Source: Flavobacteriales bacterium (lineage in GTDB: Bacteria; Bacteroidota; Bacteroidia; Flavobacteriales_F; PHOS-HE28). From it: DNA of 64,000 nucleotides. A program made the translations under genes and the position numbers. The notes beneath the pieces are model-generated. The model made no database searches. It was not told the DNA's origin and saw only the letters and a list, made by a program, of their open reading frames with translations. The stretch covers positions 1 through 64,000 of the forward strand of contig JAEUSU010000017.1 of the NCBI GenBank assembly GCA_016788635.1. The letters run 5' to 3'. Each line of letters begins with the position of its first letter. Positions within the stretch are counted from its first letter, which is position 1. Shown piece after piece: positions 18,133 through 26,176 of this stretch.

Positions 18133-19726
18133 GGATCACTTCGCCGGTTACGGCATGGGTACAGGTGAAGGCCTGCGGTGCGGGGCCGCTGAAGCGGATG
18201 AACACACGCGTGGGACGCGGAAGCCATTGTTGCCCATCGGTGAAGGGTTTGTCACCTGTGCCCGCACTGTGCTCCACGCGCGGGGCGAGCACCACGTTCC
18301 ACACACCATCGTTCCAGGCACGCTCGATCACCACAGCCTCGCCCTCCACGTTCGGGGCCATGGCCGTATCTCCGGTCCAGGTGATGCGCATGGCTGAAGG
18401 ACCTTCCCAGTTCAAACTGATGTCCGCCGGTGAGCGCTGGATGCGTGCGCCTTCGATCCGTTGCCGCTCCGACAATTGACGGGCATGCGCGTGCATGCGC
18501 TTCGCAAGCTTGTCCGCAGAAGCGGCCACATGCAGGGCGGAGATCCGATACACATCCTGCGGCTGATCGGAGACCACGGCGTTCTTGTTGCGGTCGGCCA
18601 GCATGGAAGGGCGGATGCGTTCGCAGACCTCCGCCAACGCGCGGTGGAAGTCGCCGGAGAGCAGGTGGCGGTCGAGCGCCTCATGCACGTACCGGTCGCG
18701 CTGCAGGCGCCAGCGGGCCTCGCTCAGCAGGTGATGGGCCAGTGCGTCGTGGATGGGATAGAACGCCGCCGTGTCCGGACCATAGAGCAGCAGCGCATCC
18801 CAGAACACCGGATGGAAACGGCCATCGCCAGGTGCCTCCACCAGCCATTGGTTGTGGTAGTTGTCGATGTGCGTGGTGCCCGCCACGGTGATGGCCGCAG
18901 AGAAGCGCAGGAAGGCCTCCACGTCAATGAGGCTGGCAAGGCTGTCACGCGCGGCATCGGTCAATACAGGCCTGCGCACCAGGGCCAAGAGTTGGGCCAG
19001 CCGGGCACGCGCAGCGGTGCTGTCCGCATCGCCCATGAAGGCCCAGTGTTCCGGCCGGGCCCACAGCGGCCGGCTGGGTGGGAGTTGCCGCCCGGTGATC
19101 GGTGGATAATCCCCACGGAACACCGGTACATCGCCGGTAGCCAGATGCCGGTTGCGCAGTACATCACCGCCGATCTGTTCGTAGAGTTCCATCACACCCA
19201 CATCCTCGCCATTGCGCCTCAGGAAGACCAGCTCATCGTACGGCGTCAGTACGCCCATGCGCGCCGCCAGCCACAGGGCCATGTGCGCGTTCACCATGTT
19301 CTGCGCCTTGGGGTTCACCACGTTCAGGCGGCGGCACGGCGCGAAGGGGTTGTCGCGCTTCAGGTTGATGCGGAACGACTTCTTGTTGCCGAGGTAGTGC
19401 GTGGTGGCGAAGGCCCCGCGGAACTTCAGTGAACCGGGATAGCGCATCCCTTCGTGCACCAGGGTGGCGTCCATGCGCTGGTCACCGCTCCAGGGCAGGC
19501 CTGCAGCCACCTTGTTCCACGTGGCCGGGTCCACCTCAATGTCGATCACGGGAATGCGGTGTACAGGTTCCTCCGGCGGCATGCGCTCCAGCACGGCCGT
19601 GGCAGCGCTGGCCATGGCGATGCGTGACGCGCGGGCGGGGCCGAGCAAAAGGGCCATCACCAGGGGCGGCACGAAGAGCACGGCCAGCAGCCATGGTCCT
19701 GTTGCCGGGCCCTTTCGCTGCCTCAT
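18119..19726 (-). CDS. CotH-family protein kinase-like protein
   Basis: 535 residues from the ATG at 19726. An N-terminal hydrophobic helix (WLLAVLFVPPLVMALLLG) anchors it or exports it. The CotH fold starts at HRIPVIDIEVDPATWNKV and contains GSLKFRGAFATTHYLGNKKS, the RINLKRDNPF segment and the signature HIDNYHNQW with FHPVFWD about 16 residues later. CotH proteins of spore formers phosphorylate coat proteins; the many non-spore-forming homologues are of unknown substrate. The start overlaps the upstream membrane gene by 4 bases (ATGA) and the 3' end overlaps the beta-helix gene by 14, so three genes form one coupled unit. Confidence 0.85.
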   Translation of the reverse strand: MRQRKGPATGPWLLAVLFVPPLVMALLLGPARASRIAMASAATAVLERMPPEEPVHRIPVIDIEVDPATWNKVAAGLPWSGDQRMDATLVHEGMRYPGSLKFRGAFATTHYLGNKKSFRINLKRDNPFAPCRRLNVVNPKAQNMVNAHMALWLAARMGVLTPYDELVFLRRNGEDVGVMELYEQIGGDVLRNRHLATGDVPVFRGDYPPITGRQLPPSRPLWARPEHWAFMGDADSTAARARLAQLLALVRRPVLTDAARDSLASLIDVEAFLRFSAAITVAGTTHIDNYHNQWLVEAPGDGRFHPVFWDALLLYGPDTAAFYPIHDALAHHLLSEARWRLQRDRYVHEALDRHLLSGDFHRALAEVCERIRPSMLADRNKNAVVSDQPQDVYRISALHVAASADKLAKRMHAHARQLSERQRIEGARIQRSPADISLNWEGPSAMRITWTGDTAMAPNVEGEAVVIERAWNDGVWNVVLAPRVEHSAGTGDKPFTDGQQWLPRPTRVFIRFSGPAPQAFTCTHAVTGEVIHAGR

Positions 19727-20130
19727 CCTTTTGCGGGGGCGATGATGAACACGACCAGCCCCACGGCGCCGAGCACCAGCGCGCTCAACAACTGGCCCGT
19801 ACCGAGCAGCGCGCCAAGCAGGATCCCGGGAAGCAGCATCACGCCCGTTCGTTCCACGCGCGCCATGGTGCCGGCCACCAGCAGGGCTGCGGCCAACACG
19901 GCCACGGTGGGCCAGGGGCCGTCCCACACCTTCAGCAACAGGATCTCGCCATACACCACCAGCAGCAGGGGCCAGGGCATGGGCGAGACCTTCTCCGAGC
20001 GCAGGTGGCGGCCCGCGAAGATGCCCCACAGGCCCAGGATCACGAACACCAGCAACAAGGGCACCAGCAAGGCCGTCCAGCCACTGAAAAGGGCGGCCAG
20101 CGTTCGGTCCAGTTCGGAGCGTTCCACCAT
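19723..20130 (-). CDS. Small integral membrane protein of the CotH cluster
   Basis: 135 residues with about four membrane helices: LLVPLLLVFVILGLWGIF, PWPLLLVVYGEILLLKVW, WPTVAVLAAALLVAGTM and the C-terminal GQLLSALVLGAVGLVVFIIA. I do not recognise a family. It is the first gene of the cluster and overlaps the CotH start by 4 bases, so it is probably needed together with the CotH protein, perhaps as its membrane partner. That role is inferred from position only. Confidence 0.7.
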   Translation of the reverse strand: MVERSELDRTLAALFSGWTALLVPLLLVFVILGLWGIFAGRHLRSEKVSPMPWPLLLVVYGEILLLKVWDGPWPTVAVLAAALLVAGTMARVERTGVMLLPGILLGALLGTGQLLSALVLGAVGLVVFIIAPAKG

Positions 20131-20166
20131 GCGGCTAATTTCAGCGCGGCCCGGGCGGCCTCACAC

Positions 20167-20685
20167 ATGCAGCGTAGCGGAGTTTTCAAGATGGCGGTGG
20201 TGGTGCTTACGGCATTGGCGGCCTGGGCCATCCTGCGGCCGCATACGCCCCGGCTGGTCGAACGCATCAGCGCGGCCGAAGCCACCGCGATCGAAGGCCG
20301 CCTCACCGGGCTGCGGGCCTACCCTTATGACGTCTTCGACCGCGCGCTCTGGAACGACCGGTCCTACCACACCTTCCAGTGGGTGCGGCGGCTCGAAGGC
20401 CTTCACTTCGTGCCCATCGGGCGCAATGAGGAACAGGCTTATGTGCTCGAGGTCACCGCAAACACCACCCTCATTACGCTCGCGAACCAACTCGACCTGC
20501 GCGGCGTGAAGGAATGGAACGTATTGCCCGACACGGTGCTCGTGAACGACGTGGTGACGGAACGGAAGTTCGACCTGCTGCTCTCGCTGGAAGTGGGGCC
20601 GGGCACGTACCGTGTACTGTCGTTCAAGAGCGGCCCCAGCAAGCCGGTGTTCTTCGATCCGGCGGCCGTGCGTGTGATGGACTAA
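20167..20685 (+). CDS. Unknown protein with N-terminal membrane anchor
   Basis: 172 residues from the ATG at 20167. The frame stays open far upstream but that part is antisense to the CotH cluster and is rejected. Residues 8-24 (FKMAVVVLTALAAWAIL) are hydrophobic; the rest is a soluble mixed domain (AEATAIEGRLTGLRAYPYDV; VLEVTANTTLITLANQLDLR; ERKFDLLLSLEVGPGTYRVL). I do not recognise a family. The gene is divergent from the membrane/CotH cluster with only 36 bases between the starts; TAATTTCA in that gap may be its -7 box. Confidence 0.65.
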   Translation: MQRSGVFKMAVVVLTALAAWAILRPHTPRLVERISAAEATAIEGRLTGLRAYPYDVFDRALWNDRSYHTFQWVRRLEGLHFVPIGRNEEQAYVLEVTANTTLITLANQLDLRGVKEWNVLPDTVLVNDVVTERKFDLLLSLEVGPGTYRVLSFKSGPSKPVFFDPAAVRVMD

Positions 20686-20840
20686 AGGTACCTGCTCATC
20701 CGGATCTCCTTCAGCGGTAATTGAAAGCGCGTGATGAGTGCGAGGATCGTTCAATTGGATTTCGCGTACCCGTCATCTTAGCTTCACCTGCCCTTCCTCA
20801 CTTCGCGTGATATCCGATCGGATCATCAACTCCTTGTCCC

Positions 20841-23231
20841 ATGAAAACACGGTACATCACCATCATCGCGCTGTGCATCGCTTCCGCACTCGGCGCACAG
20901 TTCCATCCTGACTTCCACCAGGAACAATGCAAACCTTCCATCGGCTGGTGGGAGAACCTCGGACAGGTGATCGACGCCAACGGCAACCCTGTGGATCACG
21001 TGAAGTACTATTCTGAAGGCGCACAACCCTCGACATTCCTATCAGACAGTTCACGCGTGACCTTCGCTTTGGCCCTGCGTGACGGAATACCCGCCACGTT
21101 GGATACCATGCTCAACATCCGCATGTTCTCCACGGGCGAGGGATCGAGGTACAGCACGCCACAGGGTCATGACCAGAAGAGCCACTACAAGAACTACTTC
21201 CTGGACCATACCGCTCCGAACGGCGCCACGTTCGTGCATGGTTACGACTGGGTGCTGTATGAGGAGTTCTGCAAGGACATCGACCTGAGGTTCTACAGCG
21301 GCAGCGCGGGTTCCAAGATGACCTTCCTCTGCAAGCCCGGCTTCAACCCGGCCAACCTCATCCTCGGTTTCCAGGGGCAGGAAAGCCTGCGCGTGGATGT
21401 GGACGGGGCCTTGCGCATGTACCGCAACGGACATTGGCTTCGGATCCGCCAGGCGCAAGCCTACCAAGTGGATACGCTCGGCAACATCATCCAACTGTAC
21501 TGGAACGCCGAGTACCAAGCCAATGACTTGATGGGGGTCGTGACCTTCCAATTCGACACCTACGATCCGGACCTTCCCGTTCCGTTGCAAGCCGGGCCGG
21601 ACCCCATGGCGGGTGGCGGCGGATCAGTGGGCCTTTGCTGGGGCACCTACTTCGGTGGAGATGCTGGCGAACGCATCTATGGCAGCACCACCGATGGTGA
21701 CGGCAACTATTACGTGGTGGGATATTCACAAAGTGCCTTCATCACCTTCCCACAGACCGTCGGCATTCAGTTGGTCCCTTCCGGAGAGGCGGTCTTCCTC
21801 ACCAAGTTCCACTCCGACCATGAATTGGTGTGGACCGTCTACTACGGCAGCGCAGGCGACCACACCGTGGGCTGGGGCGTGGCCGCCAAGAACCCGCAGG
21901 AGATCTATGTGACCGGGTACACGGTGGACAACAATTTGTACAATCAACCTCAAACCGGTGCTTACAATGACCAGAGCGCTTCGGGTTTCCAGCGCAAAGC
22001 CATCATCGGCAAGTTCGACGACAACGGCGATTGCGTTTGGTCCACCTATTTCGGCGATGCCTACGAAGGTGCCTACGGCATCGCCATCGACGCACTGGAC
22101 CGCTTGATCATCGTAGGTGAGACCGATGGCACCAACCTGCCCGTGCAGACCATGGGCGGGGCGAACAGCTGGAGCTATGGCGGCGGCTCGCGCGATGGCT
22201 TCATCGCCCTGTTCGGAGACACGGACCAGTTGCTGTGGTGTACGCCGTATGGCGGCGACGGGCTGGACGTGGCCACGGACGAGCGGGCGGACGCCCACAG
22301 CTTCGTGGTGAGCGGCCACACCACCGGCACGGTACCCTGCAAGGATGGAGGGCCCAACGCCTACGATCAGACCAGCAACGCGGGCGGCACGGACCTGTTC
22401 ATCGTGGCCTTCAACCTCTCGGCCGCCTGGACCTGGGCCACCCACCTGGGCGGAAGCAGTGATGACCTCCCCGGCACCAACAGCCTGGCCATCACCAAGA
22501 ACAACACCATCGTTGTGGTGGGCGGCACCACCAGCACGGACTTCCCGATCGAGCCAGGGCCGGGCTGGTATGATGATACCAACGCCGGGCAGGCCGGTTT
22601 CATCGCCCGGTTCGCCGGGGCAAGCAAGCAGATGACCTGGGGCACCTATGTGAGCGGCGCGGGCGAGAACTTCCTGGAATGCGTGACGGACGATGAGCTC
22701 GGCAACCTCTACGTGGCCGGGTATACCGAGGACGGCGCCCTGCCGCTGGCAGAGATCACCGGGGTCTATTACCAGAACATGCTGGTCTCCGACTATCCCT
22801 TACCAGGCGTGCAGGAAGGCCTGGACGCACTGGTGATGGTCTTCACCCCGGACCATTGGCTGGCCCATTCCACATACCTGGGTGGCGGTTCCGGCTTTTT
22901 CGGCGAGGATATCTGCACCGCCGAGTGGCATGATGGCCTGCTCTACTGCGGCGGGCATACCTCGAAGCAAACCAATCCGCTTTCCGCATTCCCGCTCTTC
23001 GATCCCGGCGCACCGGCCTGGTACGACGATCTCTACTACTACCCGAGTACGCGGGATGGCTTCATCGTGGCACTGTGTACAGACCTGCTGACCGGTCTTG
23101 CCGAGCATGGGTCGAACGGCACACTGGGTCTTGTGGCCGTGGAGACCGGCAACGGGCTATTCACCGTGAGCGGCTGGGGATCCGGCGATCATACGCTCAC
23201 GGTGCATGATGCGGCAGGAAGGTGCATTTAG
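20841..23231 (+). CDS. Secreted SBBP-repeat beta-propeller protein, sorting domain cut by an amber codon
   Basis: 796 residues before the first stop. A signal peptide (YITIIALCIASALGAQ) is followed by a ~230 residue N-terminal domain (WWENLGQVIDANGNPVDHVK). A beta-propeller of SBBP-like repeats then begins at LCWGTYFGGDAGERIYG, each with W.T..GG and the GN.YV.GYT pattern. After the propeller a T9SS sorting domain starts (VETGNGLFTVSGWGSGDHTL; VHDAAGRC) but a TAG at 23229-23231 ends it midway. The remaining 40 codons of the domain, with a consensus ending, continue in the same frame to a TAA at 23352-23354. Without readthrough the protein would lack the second half of its secretion signal. Confidence 0.85.
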   Translation: MKTRYITIIALCIASALGAQFHPDFHQEQCKPSIGWWENLGQVIDANGNPVDHVKYYSEGAQPSTFLSDSSRVTFALALRDGIPATLDTMLNIRMFSTGEGSRYSTPQGHDQKSHYKNYFLDHTAPNGATFVHGYDWVLYEEFCKDIDLRFYSGSAGSKMTFLCKPGFNPANLILGFQGQESLRVDVDGALRMYRNGHWLRIRQAQAYQVDTLGNIIQLYWNAEYQANDLMGVVTFQFDTYDPDLPVPLQAGPDPMAGGGGSVGLCWGTYFGGDAGERIYGSTTDGDGNYYVVGYSQSAFITFPQTVGIQLVPSGEAVFLTKFHSDHELVWTVYYGSAGDHTVGWGVAAKNPQEIYVTGYTVDNNLYNQPQTGAYNDQSASGFQRKAIIGKFDDNGDCVWSTYFGDAYEGAYGIAIDALDRLIIVGETDGTNLPVQTMGGANSWSYGGGSRDGFIALFGDTDQLLWCTPYGGDGLDVATDERADAHSFVVSGHTTGTVPCKDGGPNAYDQTSNAGGTDLFIVAFNLSAAWTWATHLGGSSDDLPGTNSLAITKNNTIVVVGGTTSTDFPIEPGPGWYDDTNAGQAGFIARFAGASKQMTWGTYVSGAGENFLECVTDDELGNLYVAGYTEDGALPLAEITGVYYQNMLVSDYPLPGVQEGLDALVMVFTPDHWLAHSTYLGGGSGFFGEDICTAEWHDGLLYCGGHTSKQTNPLSAFPLFDPGAPAWYDDLYYYPSTRDGFIVALCTDLLTGLAEHGSNGTLGLVAVETGNGLFTVSGWGSGDHTLTVHDAAGRCI

Positions 23232-23354
23232 CGGATCGCCATAGGTCCGGGCCAGCGCACGGCAACGGTGAACCTGGTACAAGCGGCGCAAGGGATGTAC
23301 ATGTTGCGCAGCGAGGGGGTAGCGCCGAACGTGGTGAAGATCGTTCGCCGATAA
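23232..23354 (+). pseudogene. Orphaned second half of the T9SS sorting domain
   Basis: In the same frame as 20841-23231, the 40 codons after the TAG read RIAIGPGQRT..., AAQGMYMLRS..., and end VVKIVRR before TAA. This is the usual ending of a type A sorting domain (a Gly-x-Tyr turn, then a final positively charged strand), so the TAG interrupts a domain that is otherwise intact. A single C-to-T change from CAG (Gln) is the simplest origin; a sequencing error or amber readthrough are alternatives. Confidence 0.7.
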
Positions 23355-23365
23355 TCCCATCGGCC

Positions 23366-24745
23366 ATGCGGATATGGATCACGACGTTCGCCGTCACGCT
23401 CTGTTCGGTTGCGAAGCCCCAGGGCAATTGGGCCGATGCAGGCATGCCCCAAATGCAGTCACCGGCCAACTGGATCTACGACCTGTACGTGGACACGGCA
23501 GAAGCTGCCATGTACGTGTGTGGACATGTGCAGGTCGCGGGCGGGCAGTGGGGCCTAATGAAATACTCCCAAGGCCAGTGGGACACGCTGGGGCTATTCA
23601 ATTACGTCGTGAAAACGGTTGTTCGCTGGCAGGACACTTTGATCGTTGGTGGATCATTTACTACTGTTGACGGAGCGCCTTTGAGCAAAGTAGCCTGTTA
23701 TGCCAACGGGCTGTGGCTTCCATTCGGGGACATCTCGAATGGCACGATCAACAAGTTGAGTGCCCTTGGGAATGTCCTCTATGCGGTTGGTGGCTTCGAC
23801 TATGCCGACGGCCATTTTTGCAATGGTGTCGCCAAGCGCGTGGGCAACGAGTGGGTGAACCTGGGTACCGTGCCGGGCATGACATCGAACACGCAGATCA
23901 TGGATATCGCCCTCTTCCAAGACGAGCCGTACGCCTGCGGATCATTGAACCTGCCTGACGGTACCAAGGGCATCATGCGTTTCAATGGCACGGATTGGGT
24001 GGCCGTGGGCCCCGGCGTGCTCGGTGGCTTCTCTGGCTTGCGCGCCTTGGCGGTCTACAACGGCGAACTGTATGGCGGGGGATCCGTGCGGGTCACGGAC
24101 GGCAATGCGGGCCATGGCATCATGCGCTGGGACGGGTCGCAATGGCATGAGGTGGGCGGGCATTTGCAGGATGCCTATTGCGGCTATTCCTTCAGCGCGC
24201 CGGTGTATGACATGGTGGTGCATGACAACAAACTGTTCGTCGTGGGCGGGATCGGGTGCGCCGGTGGTGTGCCCGCACAGCGCATCGCGATATGGGATGG
24301 CACCAAGTGGTGCGGCATGGGCACATCGTTCCCCATGAGCGCCACCACCACGAGCATCGCATTCCTTCAGGATACCCTTTACGTCGCGGTCGCACCCGGC
24401 AACATCATCGACGGCTTGACAGTGAACGGCGTGGCGAAATGGATCGGTGGGGCGTATGCGGATACGTGCAGCGTGCCGGTGGGGATGAGCGAGGTTTCGC
24501 ACATGCATCCTGGCCTTGTGGTCCATGATCTCGGGGGCGGCGTGTTCGAGGTGAGCGGCTTGCCGGCAACGGAGCGTTCGATCGCCATTCATGATGCCAT
24601 GGGGCGGCTGGTGCGGCACATCCCGCTTGCTTCCGGTCAAGGATCTGTCCGGATCGACCTTTCCGGCCAACCGCCGGGCATCTACTTGTTGCAGGGAACA
24701 CGGAAGGGCTACTCGGGAAAGGTGCTGCACCGGGGAAGTTGGTGA
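23366..24745 (+). CDS. Secreted T9SS protein with Kelch/propeller-like repeats
   Basis: 459 residues from the ATG at 23366 (MRIWITTFAVTLCSVAKPQG), which gives a signal peptide. The body has repeats with the form LY.GG.F.... G..V..VA.W.G..W, for example LSALGNVLYAVGGFDYADGH, VAVYNGELYGGGSVRVTDG-like and LFVVGGIGCAGGVPAQRIA, as in galactose oxidase/Kelch-like propellers. A T9SS type A domain ends the protein (HPGLVVHDLGGGVFEVSGLP; SGKVLHRGSW), although its PNP motif is absent. It lies 11 bases after the broken domain of the previous gene; the two may be co-transcribed. Confidence 0.8.
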   Translation: MRIWITTFAVTLCSVAKPQGNWADAGMPQMQSPANWIYDLYVDTAEAAMYVCGHVQVAGGQWGLMKYSQGQWDTLGLFNYVVKTVVRWQDTLIVGGSFTTVDGAPLSKVACYANGLWLPFGDISNGTINKLSALGNVLYAVGGFDYADGHFCNGVAKRVGNEWVNLGTVPGMTSNTQIMDIALFQDEPYACGSLNLPDGTKGIMRFNGTDWVAVGPGVLGGFSGLRALAVYNGELYGGGSVRVTDGNAGHGIMRWDGSQWHEVGGHLQDAYCGYSFSAPVYDMVVHDNKLFVVGGIGCAGGVPAQRIAIWDGTKWCGMGTSFPMSATTTSIAFLQDTLYVAVAPGNIIDGLTVNGVAKWIGGAYADTCSVPVGMSEVSHMHPGLVVHDLGGGVFEVSGLPATERSIAIHDAMGRLVRHIPLASGQGSVRIDLSGQPPGIYLLQGTRKGYSGKVLHRGSW

Positions 24746-24810
24746 ACATCATCAGTGACCGCGAATAGTCACGAGCCTCAAGCCGTGAGGTCACTTCCAC
24801 ACTTGGCCCC

Positions 24811-25317
24811 TCACAGATAACGGCCCATCCAGCTCTCCTTCATCGCCACGCGGAAGCGTTCACGCAGATCACTCACCGTGCTCACGAGGTCGTCGAAGAC
24901 AATAGTGTCCGCGGTGATGGTGCCGGACATGATGAGGCCCGGCAGTTCCTGCAACCGGCAGCTCCGCGTCTCCCCTTCCGCTTCGTAGACCACCACCATG
25001 CGGTCGGTGAGGGAAAGGCCGAGGTCGCGCTCCACCTGCTGGATGAAGCCCACACTCTTGTCGATGCTGCATCCGCTGGCGGCGGCCTGCTGCTCGTCCA
25101 CGGCGATCACCACGAAATGATCGTGGAGCACGTCCACGCAAGCGTCCAGCGAAGCGCCGTGCGCGGCCCAGGTGGAAGTGAAGACATTGCCGCGCGAACG
25201 GATCAACTGCTGGTCGGCCGCGCTCAGGTCGCGCGCGGTCTTGTACACCCACACGCGGGCGTGAGCGGGCATGGCCGACAAGGTCTTCGTTGCAGAGGGG
25301 ATGCGCTCCATCGGCAT
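24811..25317 (-). CDS. Small conserved Bacteroidota protein (often misnamed ABC transporter ATPase)
   Basis: 168 residues with the recognisable segments ARVWVYKTARDLSAADQQLI, FTSTWAAHGASLDACVDVLH, FVVIAVDEQQAAASGCSIDKS and QVERDLGLSLTDRM. It has no Walker motifs, so the name 'ABC transporter ATPase' carried by relatives in databases is not supported. I recall this family next to the two Fe-S proteins encoded just upstream (25331-27511) in flavobacteria, and the same order is seen here with 13 bases between the genes. Function unknown. Confidence 0.75.
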   Translation of the reverse strand: MPMERIPSATKTLSAMPAHARVWVYKTARDLSAADQQLIRSRGNVFTSTWAAHGASLDACVDVLHDHFVVIAVDEQQAAASGCSIDKSVGFIQQVERDLGLSLTDRMVVVYEAEGETRSCRLQELPGLIMSGTITADTIVFDDLVSTVSDLRERFRVAMKESWMGRYL

Positions 25318-25330
25318 GCCGTTCAGACGC

Positions 25331-26119
25331 TCAAAGGTCGGCCGCTTCAGCGATCAATTCGGCCACGTCCTTCACCTTCACCTCCCCCTCCTTGTTGAAG
25401 TGCTTCACGCCGTCCGTGAGCATGGTGTTGCAGAAGGGACAACCCGCGGCGATGACATCGGGCTTTGCTTCCAGCACTTCCTCGCTGCGCTCCAGGTTCA
25501 CATCGCGCGTGCCGGGCTCCGGTTCCTTGAACATCTGCGCACCACCCGCACCACAGCAAAGGCTGTTCTGCTTGCTGCGCTTCAACTCCATAAGTGCGGC
25601 GTCCAACTTCAGCAGCACTTCGCGTGGCGCTTCATACTCCCCATTGCCGCGGCCCAGGTAGCAGGGGTCGTGGAATGTGATGCGCTTGCCTTGGAAATTG
25701 CCGCCCTGCACCTTGATGCGCCCTTCCTTCAGCAGTGCATTGATGAACTGCGTGTGGTGCAGCACCTCGTAGCTGCCGCCCAGCGCAGGGTACTCGTTCT
25801 TCAGCGTGTTGAAGCAATGCGGGCAGGCGGTGACGATGCGCTTGACGCCGTAGCCGTTCAGCACGGTGATGTTGTTGAGCGCCTGCATCTGGAAGAGGAA
25901 CTCGTTGCCGGCCCGGCGTGCGGGGTCGCCGGTGCAGCTCTCCTCCTGGCCCAGCACGGCGAACTTCACCTTGGCCGCGTTCAGGATGCGCACGAAGGCT
26001 TTGGTGATCTTGCGCGCCCGGTCGTCGAAGCTGCCTGCGCAGCCCACCCAGAACAATACGTCCGGCACTTCGCCGGTGGCGGCGAATTCGGCCATGGTGG
26101 GGACGTGTATGTGTTCCAT
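25331..26119 (-). CDS. HdrB-like Fe-S protein with two CCG domains
   Basis: 262 residues. Two cysteine-rich CCG-type domains are visible: VLFWVGCAGSFDDRARK with TACPHCFNTLKNEYP, and ITFHDPCYLGRGNGE with SLCCGAGGAQMF and AGCPFCNTML. This is the fold of heterodisulfide reductase subunit B and of the GlcF C-terminal half, which binds a Fe-S cluster and passes electrons. It is encoded 57 bases after the membrane Fe-S protein gene (26177-27511), its likely partner in a quinone-linked redox complex. The electron donor and acceptor cannot be told from sequence. Confidence 0.88.
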   Translation of the reverse strand: MEHIHVPTMAEFAATGEVPDVLFWVGCAGSFDDRARKITKAFVRILNAAKVKFAVLGQEESCTGDPARRAGNEFLFQMQALNNITVLNGYGVKRIVTACPHCFNTLKNEYPALGGSYEVLHHTQFINALLKEGRIKVQGGNFQGKRITFHDPCYLGRGNGEYEAPREVLLKLDAALMELKRSKQNSLCCGAGGAQMFKEPEPGTRDVNLERSEEVLEAKPDVIAAGCPFCNTMLTDGVKHFNKEGEVKVKDVAELIAEAADL

Positions 26120-26176
26120 TCGATCTGGTTCAGACGACCCAGTGGGTCGACGCTACGGTTGGATCGGTGGCCATGC

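Noticed and set aside
19429-20166. Upstream extension of the 20167-20685 gene
   Set aside because: It runs antisense through the membrane/CotH genes and has no domain; the ATG at 20167 fits an N-terminal anchor.
24811-25317. Naming the small protein an ABC transporter ATPase
   Set aside because: No Walker A, Walker B or signature motif; the name is a database inheritance.
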